Assembly: GCA_001312645.1 (NCBI GenBank)
Contig: BBEG01000020.1
Location: 1 to 33,523, forward strand
Reading direction: 5' to 3'
DNA: 33,523 bases
From: Rhodococcus sp. JCM 9791
GTDB taxonomy: Bacteria; Actinomycetota; Actinomycetes; Mycobacteriales; Mycobacteriaceae
Shown here: positions 8,377 through 17,230 of the stretch, piece by piece
Layout: each line of letters opens with the position of its first letter
Numbering within the stretch: the stretch's first letter is position 1
Position numbers and translations under genes: made by a program
Notes under the pieces: generated by a model
Told to the model about the DNA's origin: nothing
The model's database searches: none
Seen by the model: the letters and a program-made list of their open reading frames with translations, nothing else

Positions 8377-9168
8377 ATGCAGTCGGCCACGTCGCCAGCG
8401 TCCGAGACCGAGATCGCCGTGTCGGCGACCGTCGTCGAGCACCACCGCCTCCGCCATGACCTCGCTGTCATCCGCCTCGAATGCACCGAAGACATCGTTC
8501 CGTTCCGTGCGGGTCAGTACGTAGACGTGACGGTTCCCCAACGCCCGAATCTGCCGCGACGCCTCTCCCCCGCGTTGCCACCGTCGATGGACGGCAAGCT
8601 CGAATTCCACGTGCGCACGGTCCCCGGCGGCTGGGTCAGCGGCGCCATCGTCTCCGACACCCAACCGGGCGACGTATGGACCATCACCTCACCCCGCGGC
8701 GGCGATCTCCACCTCGACGACACCGGCCGCATCGCCATCATGGTCGCCGCCGGCACCGGCCTCGCGCCGATGCGCGCACTCATCCTCGACGCCGCACGCC
8801 GCGAGAATCCCCCTCGCGCATTCCTGTTCATCGGGGCCAGGACACCGCGCGATCTGTACGCGGCAGACATGCTTACGTTGCTGGACGAGGCGTTGCCGTG
8901 GCTCACCGTGGTCCCCGTCGTCGAATCGGTGGAAGACCCCTCGGTACCCGACCCGTGGCACCAGCGGATCCTCTCGCGCATCGGCGATATCGGCGCCGAC
9001 CCCGACGAGCTCCTCGAAGGCAGCCTCGACGAGATCGTCACGTCCTATGGGGCATTCGGCGATCACCAGGTTCTGGTGTGCGGGCCGGGCGCGATGGTGC
9101 AGACGACCGTGCAGCGTCTCACCGAGTCGGGTACCCCGATGGAGAACATCCGCTTCGATCCGTACTGA
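8377..9168 (+). CDS. Stand-alone FNR-type flavin reductase
   Basis: 263 residues from ATG 8377 (MQSATSPASE), preceded by GAGG; an upstream in-frame ATG at 8278 lies inside the KstR-type box and is unlikely. The FAD-binding domain shows FRAGQYVDVTVPQRP and RRLSPA. The NAD(P) domain shows MVAAGTGLAPMRAL and VCGPGAM, and the C-terminus is NIRFDPY. This is the reductase half of the globin-FNR protein at 3249, without globin and without any 2Fe-2S motif. It should pass electrons from NAD(P)H through FAD to a separate partner, which is not identifiable here. It lacks the ferredoxin domain expected of KshB. The gene is intact and ends just before the IS element. Confidence 0.8.
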   Translation: MQSATSPASETEIAVSATVVEHHRLRHDLAVIRLECTEDIVPFRAGQYVDVTVPQRPNLPRRLSPALPPSMDGKLEFHVRTVPGGWVSGAIVSDTQPGDVWTITSPRGGDLHLDDTGRIAIMVAAGTGLAPMRALILDAARRENPPRAFLFIGARTPRDLYAADMLTLLDEALPWLTVVPVVESVEDPSVPDPWHQRILSRIGDIGADPDELLEGSLDEIVTSYGAFGDHQVLVCGPGAMVQTTVQRLTESGTPMENIRFDPY

Positions 9169-9190
9169 CGGACCGATCGGCTACCAGAAT

Positions 9191-9232
9191 GTGCGCCAGT
9201 GCTCCGCCGTTCACGGCGGGGTGAAGGCGCAC
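9191..9232. other. Left-end hairpin of the IS element
   Basis: An outer stem GTGCGCC/GGCGCAC (9191-9197, 9226-9232) encloses an inner stem CCGCCG-ttca-CGGCGG (9204-9219). Such imperfect hairpins are the recognition structures bound by Y1 transposases. Confidence 0.65.
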
Positions 9233-9263
9233 GCGGGAGGGCCTCCAGGCCCGAGCGTGCCTA

Positions 9264-9600
9264 GGCGGGACGATCCTGCTGCTCGATGTACTGCCGCAGC
9301 ACCGAGATCGGGGCACCGCCGACCGAACCAGCGAAGTACGACCCGGACCACAATCGCTGTGCCCGCCAGTAGTGCCGCGCCAGTTCAGGGAACTTCTGCC
9401 GCAATCGGCGCGACGACACGCCCTCGAGGGAGTTCACCAGCTTTTCGACACGGCAACCGTCGGTGGGAGGTTCACCAGCAGGTGCACGTGGTTCGACTCA
9501 CCGTGGAACTCGACGAGTTCGCACTCGACGTCGACGCACACGTTCCGCATGATCGCCTCCCTCCGTTCGATGGTGGCATCACCGAAATCTGTCGTAGCCC
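9264..9600 (-). pseudogene. tnpA: Remnant of IS200/IS605 TnpA (Y1 transposase)
   Basis: Reading down from about 9600 the frame gives FGDATIERREAIMRNVC, then ELVEFHGESNHVHLLVNLPP, then after one frame break near 9450 VNSLEGVSSRRLRQKFPEL and RLWSGSYFAGSVGG, ending SVLRQYIEQQDRPA with a stop at 9264. HVH is the metal-binding HUH motif, and the Tyr of RQYIEQQ is the catalytic nucleophile that makes the 5'-phosphotyrosine bond. The N-terminal ~40 residues of the family (the first beta strands) are missing, because tnpB starts where they would be encoded. With truncation and a frame break it is most likely inactive. Confidence 0.75.
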
Positions 9601-9617
9601 GATGACACGATGGCGTG

Positions 9618-10764
9618 GTGCAGTTGCGATACCGGTACCGCGTCTATCCGACGCCCGGCCAGCAGAACACGCTGGCCCGGGCGTCGGATGTGCCCGGGTG
9701 GTATTCAACGACGCGGTCGCGGCACGGGATGCAGCACGCAAGGACGTACAGCCGTACCCGACGGATGCGGAACTGTCGAAGGCGTTGACTGCGGCGAAGA
9801 CCACACCGGAGCGTGCCTGGCTGTCGGACGTGTCGGCGGTGGTGTTGCAGCAGGCACTCGCGGACACGAACACCGCCTACCGCAACTTCTTCGCCTCGAT
9901 CACGGGGGCACACAGGGGCCGCAAGGTCGGTGCGCCCCGGTTCCGGTCCCGCCGGGACCATCGGCAGTCGATCCGGTTCACCCGCAACGCGCGTTTCGCG
10001 ATCACCGAAGGCCGGAAGCTGCGGCTGCCGAAGATCGGCGAGGTAAAGGTCGCGTGGTCGCGGGAGCTGCCCGCCGATCCGTCGTCGGTGACGATCATCA
10101 TGGACGCGGCGGGCCGGTACTTCGCGAGTTTCGTCGTCGACACTACCGACGAGCCGCTGCCGGAACTCGACACCGAGATCGGTATCGATCTGGGGTTGTC
10201 CACATTCGCGGTCTGCTCGGACGGGGCGATCATCGCATCCCCGAAGTTCTTCCGCAGCGCCGAACGACGGTTGAGGACGGCGCAGCAAAACCTGTCCCGC
10301 AAGCAGAAAGGCAGCAAGAATCGGGCGAAGGCCCGCCGGAAGGTCGCCCGAGCACACGCGAGGGTCGCCGACACCCGCAGAGACTGCGCGCACCAGCACT
10401 CCACGACACTGATTCGCGAGAACCAAGCGATCTTCGTCGAGGACCTGTGTGTCACCGGGTTGGCGCGAACACGGTTGACGAAGTCGGTGCACGATGCCGG
10501 GTGGGGCATGTTCACCCGCATGTTGGAGGAGATGCCGCCCGGTACGGGCGGACGTTCCACAAGATCGACCGGTGGTTCCCGTCGTCGCAGATGTGCTCGA
10601 CCTGTGGACGTATCGACGGGAAGAAACCGTTGTCGGTGCGGGAATGGTCGTGTCCGTGCGGGGCCGTGCACGATCGGGATGTCAATACCGCGAAGAATAT
10701 TCTCGCCGCCGGACGGGCGGAGAGGTTAAATGCCTGCGGAGGGGCTGTGAGTCTTCCCGCCTAG
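9618..10764 (+). CDS. tnpB: TnpB, RNA-guided nuclease of the IS605 family (two apparent frameshifts)
   Basis: TnpB proteins are the ancestors of Cas12 and cut DNA under the direction of an omega-RNA made from the transposon right end. The start is GTG 9618 (or 9615), giving [16 protein letters not shown]. After breaks near 9684 (T lost from TT) and 10534 (G lost from GG) the protein is 382 residues. RuvC residues are present: Asp in [10 protein letters not shown] (about residue 190), Glu in IFVEDLC (about 275) and Asp in [11 protein letters not shown] (about 355). A zinc ribbon is formed by CSTCG and CPCG; the second pair has one residue less than the usual CxxC, as I recall in other actinobacterial copies. 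If the breaks are sequence error it could be active. Confidence 0.85.
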
Positions 10765-10854
10765 CGGGAAGCGAGCCCCAGTGAAACAGGAACCCACCGA
10801 GAGCGCCACCGGCGCTGGTAGGAATCCTCGGCCTTCAGGCGGGGAGGATGTCAA
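10741..10854 (+). ncRNA. Probable omega-RNA 3' region / IS right end
   Basis: Three hairpins follow one another: GGGGCT/AGCCCC enclosing CTTCCCGC-cta-GCGGGAAG (10741-10779, overlapping the tnpB stop), GCGCC-acc-GGCGC (10803-10815), and ATCCTC...GAGGAT with inner GCCT-tc-AGGC (10824-10849). The region ends with TCAA. In TnpB systems the omega-RNA scaffold ends at the transposon edge and the guide is the flanking DNA, here from 10855 onward. Location follows the family rule; transcription was not shown. Confidence 0.6.
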
Positions 10855-11261
10855 AGACCGATGATGGCGCGGTCGCCGACTTCGGCGCGGATCCGAACGG
10901 TCCGCGCCGCCAGGCGCCATCCGTCGGAGGTGCGGCGCCAGCGGTCGTCGTAGTCGCCCATGCATTCGTAGGTGACGCCGGCGAGGTCGCCGATCCCGAC
11001 GTGGAACGCCCGGAAGCTGCTGCGTACCGCGGCGTCGTGACCGTCGTGCTCGATCCGGACGTTGCCGATCAGATGCTGGGTGGCACCGCATCGCTCGAGG
11101 CAATACCGAACGCGCGCAACGGTGTCCGCAACACCGACAGCACTGTACGAATGGGTGTCGTCGGTGAGCGACGCGGCCAGCGCGACCCAGTCCTTGTCGT
11201 CGAGGCAGGCCGCCATCGCGAACAGACTGTCCGCGATGGCGACCCGCTCCGTATTCGACAT
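10851..11261 (-). CDS. NTF2/SnoaL-like protein 1, 3' end trimmed by the IS
   Basis: 136 residues from ATG 11261 (MSNTERVAIADSLF). The preceding flavoprotein's TGA (11265-11263) is separated from this ATG by one base, so translation is probably coupled. CGATQHLIGNVRI and WRRTSDGWRLAARTVR are typical of the SnoaL_4 group of the NTF2-like fold, a small cone-shaped barrel used by ketosteroid isomerases, hydratases, cyclases and some ring-hydroxylating dioxygenase beta subunits. No catalytic role can be fixed from sequence. The protein is a paralogue of the one at 20101 (CGPTQHMIGNV) but ends about three residues earlier. Its TGA lies in the TCAA right end of the IS. Confidence 0.75.
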   Translation of the reverse strand: MSNTERVAIADSLFAMAACLDDKDWVALAASLTDDTHSYSAVGVADTVARVRYCLERCGATQHLIGNVRIEHDGHDAAVRSSFRAFHVGIGDLAGVTYECMGDYDDRWRRTSDGWRLAARTVRIRAEVGDRAIIGL

Positions 11262-11262
11262 G

Positions 11263-12974
11263 TCAGGAAGCCGAGATCTTCTTGTCTGCGGCGTCGTGAG
11301 CGGCGATGTAGCCGTACACGAGTCCCTGGCCGATCGTTGCACCCGCACCCGGGTAACGGTTTCCGAACGCGTTGGCGGCGGTGTTGCCGATCGCGTACAG
11401 ACCGTCGATGACGGCGCCGTCCTCACTCAGTACCCGGCCACGCTCATCCGCGCGCAGGCCACCGCAAGTGCCGAGATCGCTGAGCGTCATCTTCACCGCG
11501 AAGTACGGGCCATGGTCGAGCGGGCGCAGGTTCGGGTTCGGCTCCACGGTCGGGTCACCGTAGTACCGGTCATATGCGCTTGCACCGCGGGCGAACTCCG
11601 AATCCGTACCGGCCGCGGCGTCATCGTTGAACCGGCGGAACTGGTCGGTGAACGAATCGACGGGCACGCCCATCGATTCCGCGAGTTCGGTTGCCGACGC
11701 ACCGCTGTGCGCGATACCGGCCTTGTACCAGGATCCCGGAATCGGCTGCCGCGGGAACAGTCCCGCCGCGAACATGTAGCTGTTGCGGTACTTCTGGTCG
11801 AACACGATCCACATCGACTCGACCGGGTCACCGGACTTCTCGCGTTCGAGGATCAGCTGACCGAACGACATGTAATCGGACGACTCGTTGGTGAAGCGGC
11901 GCCCGGTCTGGTCGACGATGAACGAACCCGGCAGCGACCGCTCGGCGAGCATCACCAGAGGTGCCTTGCCTGCCTTGGTCGGCGCGACGGCGGGGAACCA
12001 CCAGGCCTGATCCATCAGTCGACGCCCGCACCGATCTCCTGCCCGATCTTGATGGCATCACCGGTGTTGCCTTCGGCTCCGAGGCTTTCACCGTCGGCGA
12101 GCGACTCGGACTGGAACTTGTGGCGCCACTCCATGTCGTGATCGAAACCACCGGCGGCGAGCACGACACCGCGGCGGGCGGTCACGGTCACCTCGCGGCC
12201 GTTCTGCTCGAGAACCGCACCGGTCACCCGGTCGCCGTCCTTGACGAGCCGGACGAGCGACGTCTCCGTCCACACCGGGATGTTCGCGTTCAGCACGCCT
12301 GCGAACAGGCCTGCTGCGATCGCCTGACCACCGGCAGCGTACTCACGCTTGACGGCGAGTCCGGCCACACCCTGCGCGAGGCGACGGAAGATCCGCGAGA
12401 AACCCTTGACGGGAGTCCGCACCATGAGGTTCATCCACTTGTAGTCGGCGCCTGTGGTGGGCATCGGGAGTCCGGCGTCCATCAGACCTGGGCGCAGCCG
12501 GCCACGTTCTTCACCCAGCTGGGAGAGGTTGAACGGACGGCACTCACAGGTGCGGCCGACCGCGGCACCACCGGGGCGCTCCGGGTGGTAGTCCGAGTAG
12601 CCCTTCGCCCAGAAGAACTTCATCGGCGTGGTGCGCTGCAGCATCGCGACGGTCTCGGCACCGTTGTCCACGAACGCGTCACCACGCTCGACGGGCGCGG
12701 TTCCGTCGACCACCGACCGCACGTAAGTACGGCCGCGCTCGACGGTGTCGCCGGTGCGGGCTTCCGTCAGCACGGGGTTCGCGGGCATCCAGAATGCACC
12801 ACCCGACCGTGCCGTGGAGCCGCCCACGTACTTCGTCTTCTCGACGATGAGCGACGAGAGGCCGCGCTCGTTCGCCGCGAGGGCCGCGGCCATGCCCGTG
12901 CCCGCCCCGATCACGAGCAGGTCCACGGTCGTGTCACGGGCGGGGGTAAGGGGCGGTACGGCGCGTTTCGCCAT
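11263..12974 (-). CDS. KstD-type FAD-binding dehydrogenase (one apparent frameshift)
   Basis: Members of this flavoprotein family include 3-ketosteroid delta1-dehydrogenase and related fumarate-reductase-like enzymes. ATG 12974 follows AAGGAGAA. The FAD-binding motif LLVIGAGTGMAAALAA (about residues 19-34) is followed by YVGGSTARSGGAFWMP, GYSDYHPERPGG, VVLAAGGFDHD (about 290) and a C-terminal GNRYPGAGATIG (about 540). The Tyr and the Gly four residues later in YPGAG correspond to the C-terminal catalytic Tyr/Gly pair of KstD. A break near 12018 (GACCTG read as GACTG) splits the frame; one base restores 570 residues. I favour a steroid 1-dehydrogenase-like role because kshA, hsaA- and hsaC-like genes are nearby. 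4-ene dehydrogenation or another enone substrate is possible. Confidence 0.8.
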
Positions 12975-13051
12975 CGAGAGTTCTCCTTGTACCTGAGTGT
13001 CACATGCTGGTAGGAGACGCTAGGCGAGCCACTTCACCGTAGGAACGGGTG

Positions 13052-13121
13052 ATCCCGGCCACCGGGATATCACACGTGGCCGTGGTCTCCGGTGTTCACG
13101 GCGACACCCACGTCACCGTGG
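13052..13121. promoter_or_regulatory. Upstream region of the KstD-like gene with several candidate operator repeats
   Basis: The 213-bp gap between BVMO 1 and the KstD-like gene (12975-13187) has no ORF. It contains ATCCCGG-cca-CCGGGAT (13052-13068), then ATATCACAC (13067-13075) followed by CCGTGG, and ACACCCAC (13104-13111) with CACCGTGG close by. ATATCACAC...CCGTGG and ACACCCAC also occur immediately ahead of the IclR gene. This may be an internal promoter under the same regulator. Confidence 0.4.
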
Positions 13122-13187
13122 CGTGCCTACGCGTCGGGCGCGACCCGCGGTGGCATGTGGCGCCCGAGAAGCTCGGCGAACCGCCGG

Positions 13188-15182
13188 CTAGACAGAATGC
13201 CGTGTGAACTGGAAATGGTCGGGTGATGGCTCGCGCAGCATGGTCCAATAGTCGACCAGGCGCCACGGGCACGGCCCGACCGGGCGGCCCGCGCTGTTTC
13301 GGTAGTAGCCGCTCACCTCGGCACCGGGGTGCGCCCAGACCGTCCGGTCCAGCGCCTCGTCGACCTCACGGTTGTACTCGGCCTGGACCTCCGGATCGAC
13401 ATCCATGGACGCGTAGTCGTGCTCGACGAGGTACTGCAGGCACTCCACGACGTAGTGCACATGTTCTTCGCTTGTGATGTTGTGCCCTGCACCGTGGTTG
13501 GGAGCCGCATTCGGGCCCGCCGTGACGAAGAGGTTGGGAAAGCCGGACACCTGAATCCCGAGGTACGCCCGTGGGTCGTCGCCGTTCTTCCACAGATCGG
13601 CGAGCTTCGTACCGTTCCGTCCGATGATGTCGATGGACGTGGTGAACTCGAGATGGAAACCGGTGGCCAGGATGATGACGTCGGCCTCGATGTACACGCC
13701 CTCCGTTGTCGTGACACCCCCTGCATCGATCCGCGCGGGGGCTGCCCGATGCAGCGTGGCGTTCTCCCGGTTCAGAGTGGCAAAGAATCCCGGGTCCTTG
13801 ACGATGCGCTTGGCGTAGGGCCGGAAGTCGGGCGTCAACTTCTTCCGAAGGTCTGGGCGGTCAGGGAAGGATCGTTCGAGATACTGCAACGCCGTCTGCA
13901 TGACCAGGTCGCTCGCGGGTGAGGCCGAAAGATGGGTAGCGGCCCACTCCGGATCGATTCGCGGAACCGGGTACAGGTTGTCGGACGCGAGCCAGTACGC
14001 GTTGAGCCGGAACCAGTTCTGGAAGAACGGCAGATGCCGCATCGCCCACCGCTCACCTTCGGGAACGTCGTTGACCACAGCTTTCTCCGGCACGATCCAA
14101 TGAGGACTGCGGACGAGCGCATCAAGACTGGCGACCTCGTCGATGATGTTCGGAGCCACCTGCACCGCAGTACATCCCGTGCCGACCACGACGACCCGCT
14201 TGTCCACCAAGTCGAGATCCGAAGCCCACTCCGCCGTGTGCACGATCTGTCCTTCGAAAGTGTCCATACCTTCGATATCGGGAATGTTGGGAGAGTTGAG
14301 CATTCCCAGGGCCGTGACCACGCACTCGCGGTGTACGGAACGACACTGCCGTCCTGCGCCGGTCTCCACGACCCACTTCTGCTCTTCCTCGATCCATTCG
14401 GCGGAGATCACCGAGGTCGAGAACTCGATGTTCCGGTACAGGTCGTACTTCTCGGCTACACCCTGCATGTAGGTGAGATATTCGGGTCCCGTCGGGTAGT
14501 AACGCGTCCAGTCGGGATTGAGTTCGAAGGAATACGAGTAGTAGTGACTCGGGGTATCTACCGCCGCACCGGGATACGTATTGCGCGACCACGTCCCTCC
14601 CAGCTCATCCCGCTCCTCGAACACCGTGTAGCGAAAACCCGCCTCTCCCAGCTTGATCGCCGCGTTGAGCCCGACCATGCCCGCACCGATCACGATCACG
14701 TCGAAATCCGGCGCGGGTGTTCTCGTCACCGGAATTCGCCGTTGTGCCTTTTGGAACCCTGCCTGCTCGAGCAGAAGCGGCACGAATTCGTCGTCCACTG
14801 TGCCGACGGTGCACAACGAGGCCATCCGGCGGAACAACTCGGGTTCGGGCAGGTCCAATTGCACAGACAATTCGGACGTGAGCACCTCCGCTGCCCGCTC
14901 ACGGATGGCGGCGGCGACATCGGCGGGGAACTGGCCGGGTGGAGTTGCTACGGCGCCGCTCTGCGCACCGTAGTGTGTCTGCGTCGCAGTCCCGCCCCCA
15001 GCCTGTGCACTTTTGGCCTGTGCAACCTGTTCCTCGAACTCGTCGAGCAACGTCAGGTCGCCGGAGACATGCACCATGGACATCAACAGTGCACCCGGAT
15101 CCGCAACGGCGATAGCCGACCGAAGAGCCTCGGGGGTGATCGAGTCTCGGGCGGGTCCACTCGGGGTGAATGTGGAGGTCAT
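13188..15182 (-). CDS. Baeyer-Villiger monooxygenase 1, HAPMO-like with N-terminal extension
   Basis: 664 residues from ATG 15182, behind GGAAGGAAATCC. BVMOs use NADPH, FAD and O2 to insert oxygen next to a ketone, giving an ester or lactone. Residues 1-165 form an extra N-terminal domain, as in 4-hydroxyacetophenone monooxygenase. VIVIGAGMVGLNAAIKL starts the FAD Rossmann fold and GTWSRNTYPGAAVDTPSHYY follows. The fingerprint FEGQIVHTAEW is present, but followed by Ala instead of the usual Pro/Asp. VVVVGTGCTAVQV is the NADPH motif. The gene is intact and lies between the SDR at 15327 and the KstD-like gene. It shares long identical stretches with BVMO 2 (23574). The substrate could be an aryl ketone or a steroid ketone. 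Confidence 0.88.
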   Translation of the reverse strand: MTSTFTPSGPARDSITPEALRSAIAVADPGALLMSMVHVSGDLTLLDEFEEQVAQAKSAQAGGGTATQTHYGAQSGAVATPPGQFPADVAAAIRERAAEVLTSELSVQLDLPEPELFRRMASLCTVGTVDDEFVPLLLEQAGFQKAQRRIPVTRTPAPDFDVIVIGAGMVGLNAAIKLGEAGFRYTVFEERDELGGTWSRNTYPGAAVDTPSHYYSYSFELNPDWTRYYPTGPEYLTYMQGVAEKYDLYRNIEFSTSVISAEWIEEEQKWVVETGAGRQCRSVHRECVVTALGMLNSPNIPDIEGMDTFEGQIVHTAEWASDLDLVDKRVVVVGTGCTAVQVAPNIIDEVASLDALVRSPHWIVPEKAVVNDVPEGERWAMRHLPFFQNWFRLNAYWLASDNLYPVPRIDPEWAATHLSASPASDLVMQTALQYLERSFPDRPDLRKKLTPDFRPYAKRIVKDPGFFATLNRENATLHRAAPARIDAGGVTTTEGVYIEADVIILATGFHLEFTTSIDIIGRNGTKLADLWKNGDDPRAYLGIQVSGFPNLFVTAGPNAAPNHGAGHNITSEEHVHYVVECLQYLVEHDYASMDVDPEVQAEYNREVDEALDRTVWAHPGAEVSGYYRNSAGRPVGPCPWRLVDYWTMLREPSPDHFQFTRHSV

Positions 15183-15326
15183 GGATTTCCTTCCGGTCGG
15201 GATCGAGATCGTGCTGTAGCGCCCCCGGCCTGCGGCCCAGGCATTGCACACTCTTCTGAGCCAATCGCATTGACGTCCAAGGGAACAGCCCACCGCCCGT
15301 TCAGCGGTCAGCCGATATCGAACGGT

Positions 15327-16199
15327 TCACACCGGAGTGGACACGCCCATTCTGTTCAGCATCACACGAGGGTCCGCCGGCGGTGCCAGCTCGAGCAGTT
15401 GCCGGCCGCGGGTAGCCGCCATCTGTGTGCACACTTCGTCGTTGGAGAACACCCAGAAGTCGCCGCGTGCGACGGCTTCGGTCATGTGTTCGGCAGCAAC
15501 GACGGGGTCGAGACCCGATTCGACGTTGGCACGTTGCATTGCGGCAAAGACCGCATTGGCAGTCTCGTTCTGGGTGGGTGCATCCCGTTCGGCAGCCAGG
15601 AAGATCTGACTGCGAATGGAATGCGGAAGGACGGCCGACACCTGAATCGGTGCGTTCACCAGGGACAATTCTTGATGCAGACACTCCGTCAACGCCAGCA
15701 CAGCATGCTTGCTGACGATGTAGGGAGCTTGGACCGCCACACTGTTGAGACCACCGACCGACGACAGATTCGCAATGCACGCAGGTGTACCGGTCTCGAT
15801 CATCCGCGGTACGAACGACCGAAGACAGTGGAAGACCCCGTCGACGTTGATGTCCATGACCTTGCGCCACCGGTCGATGCTCACCTCCCACAACAGACCT
15901 GCATTCTCGACACCCGCGTTGTTCACCAGGAGTTCGACGCTGCTGTACCGGTCGAAGACATACCGGGCCATCTCATCCACCGCATCGGCGTCGGTGACGT
16001 CGATCCGATACGCTTCGGCGGCTCCCCCTTCCCGGATGACCGCGTCGGCGACCTCGACCGCTTTCTGCTCGTCGATATCGGCCACTACGACCGCCATACC
16101 GAGTACGGCCAGGTGGCGTACGAAGCCCTCTCCGATCCCTGCTGCTCCGCCGGTCACCAATGCGGTTCCGGTGGAAAACCTCTGCTGCGCTGTGGACAT
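15327..16199 (-). CDS. Short-chain dehydrogenase/reductase 1
   Basis: 290 residues from ATG 16199, preceded by GAGGAGAG. An alternative ATG at 16223 overlaps the esterase stop as ATGA but has no ribosome binding site. TALVTGGAAGIGEG is the NAD(P)-binding glycine motif, VVVADIDEQ suggests NAD preference through the acidic residue at the end of beta 2, LLVNNAGVENAG follows, and the active site is Ser in NLSSVGG with YIVSK. These classical SDRs interconvert secondary alcohols and ketones. Lying between an esterase and a BVMO, it could oxidise the alcohol released by ester hydrolysis; this is inference. Confidence 0.82.
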   Translation of the reverse strand: MSTAQQRFSTGTALVTGGAAGIGEGFVRHLAVLGMAVVVADIDEQKAVEVADAVIREGGAAEAYRIDVTDADAVDEMARYVFDRYSSVELLVNNAGVENAGLLWEVSIDRWRKVMDINVDGVFHCLRSFVPRMIETGTPACIANLSSVGGLNSVAVQAPYIVSKHAVLALTECLHQELSLVNAPIQVSAVLPHSIRSQIFLAAERDAPTQNETANAVFAAMQRANVESGLDPVVAAEHMTEAVARGDFWVFSNDEVCTQMAATRGRQLLELAPPADPRVMLNRMGVSTPV

Positions 16200-16219
16200 G
16201 TCTTTCTCTCCTCTTCGAC

Positions 16220-17156
16220 TCATCGGCGATCCGCGGCAGGGTCGGATGCCGGAATACGGTTCAAGTACGCGACGAGGTGTTCGAACAGCTGCCGTGCCGG
16301 TGGCAGGGCAGTGGTCATCGTCGCGAAGCCGTGCATCATGCCGTCGTAGCGGCGCAGTTCCACCTCGACACCGGAAGCCTGCAGTTTCCGCGCGTATTCC
16401 TCGGTGCCGTCTCGCGTGGGGTCGATCTCGGCGGTGACGACGAACGCCGGGGGCAGTCCGCTCAGATCGGCCGCAGCAGCCGGGTTGACGTACGGTGAGT
16501 CGCGCTGGGCAGAATCGGCACGTGCAGATCCCAGAACCGGTGACAGTCGGCAGGTGACAGGAGAACGGTCTCGAATTCGGGATTGGTGACCTGCATCGTC
16601 GCGGTGCCGTACATGCTGATCTGCGCGGCCGGCACAAGCAGGCCCCTGTCCCGACACTGTTGGGCGAGTGCGAAAGTCAGGGTGCCGCCCGCGCTTTCCC
16701 CTGCCAGGACCGCGCGACGGACGTCCGCCGACGCAAGGGCATCGGGGACCGTCATCATCCACTCCCATACCGCGCGGCAGTCGTCGAGCGCCGCGGGATA
16801 TCGATGTTCCGGCGCCAATCGGTAGTCGACGGAGACGACGATGACGCCGGCAGCGTTGCTGAGCCTGCGGAGGTACTCCTCGTTCTGGTCGAGACTCCGA
16901 CGGCGAACCCCCCGCTGTGCATCCACTGCACCACCGGTAGACCTTCGTCGTCGGAGGGTCGGTAGATCCGTATCGGTACCCCGCCGGCAGCGGACGGCAC
17001 GAGGAGGTCTTCACTGTGGTGGATCGGCGTGGTCGCCGGGATCGCGCCGGCTGCCAGCACTGCGCGCAACTCCGGCACAGGTATCTCGTACATCGGTCTG
17101 CCCATGCGCCGAGCCGACGCGTCGACGATCTGCTGGGCCTCCGGCGAAAGTGGCAT
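16220..17156 (-). CDS. Esterase of the hormone-sensitive-lipase family (two apparent frameshifts)
   Basis: An alpha/beta-hydrolase that cleaves carboxylic esters. ATG 17156 begins MPLSPEAQQIVDASARRMGR. The oxyanion-hole motif is MHSGGF (about residue 80; HGGG in most relatives), followed by SVDYRLAPEHRYPAALDD. The nucleophile is the Ser of AGESAGG, and the acid and base are Asp in EIDPTRD (about 246) and His in GMMHGF (about 276). Frame breaks near 16898 and 16517 each look like one lost base; repaired length is 312 residues. It precedes SDR 1 and BVMO 1 on the same strand. A BVMO next to an esterase is the known two-step way of removing an acyl side chain (ketone to ester to alcohol), so an ester made by the BVMOs is the likely substrate. 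Confidence 0.8.
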
Positions 17157-17230
17157 CTTCGGTCGTCCATTTCATGGCGGGACCGGGACGCGTGAAACGC
17201 CCCGGTCGGATGGATCGATGCTGAACTCGG

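Larger units (their letters stand above)
9191..10854 (+). mobile_element. IS200/IS605-type element with tnpA remnant and tnpB
   Basis: The left end is a nested hairpin (9191-9232). It is followed by a minus-strand Y1 transposase remnant, a plus-strand tnpB, and a right end with three hairpins ending gatgtcaa (10854). Divergent tnpA/tnpB with subterminal hairpins and no terminal inverted repeats is the IS605 arrangement. The exact left boundary is not certain. The right end coincides with the stop codon of the neighbouring NTF2-like gene. tnpA is truncated and both ORFs have frame breaks, so autonomous movement is doubtful. Confidence 0.8.

Noticed and set aside
8377-9168. Assignment of the FNR reductase as KshB
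   Set aside because: KshB has a C-terminal 2Fe-2S plant-ferredoxin domain with CxxxxCxxC; this protein ends after the NAD(P) domain.
9191-10854. CRISPR array or Cas12 system around the RuvC protein
   Set aside because: No regularly spaced repeats; the 382-residue length, zinc ribbon and adjacent TnpA remnant identify IS605-type TnpB.
13932-16349. 805-residue plus-strand ORF opposite BVMO 1 and SDR 1
   Set aside because: It is the antisense shadow of two motif-bearing minus-strand genes; its translation is rich in Arg, His and Asp with no family motif.
16220-17156. Assignment of the alpha/beta hydrolase as HsaD (meta-cleavage product hydrolase)
   Set aside because: It has the HSL-type H(S)GG oxyanion motif, GESAGG and DYRLAPE, not MCP-hydrolase features.
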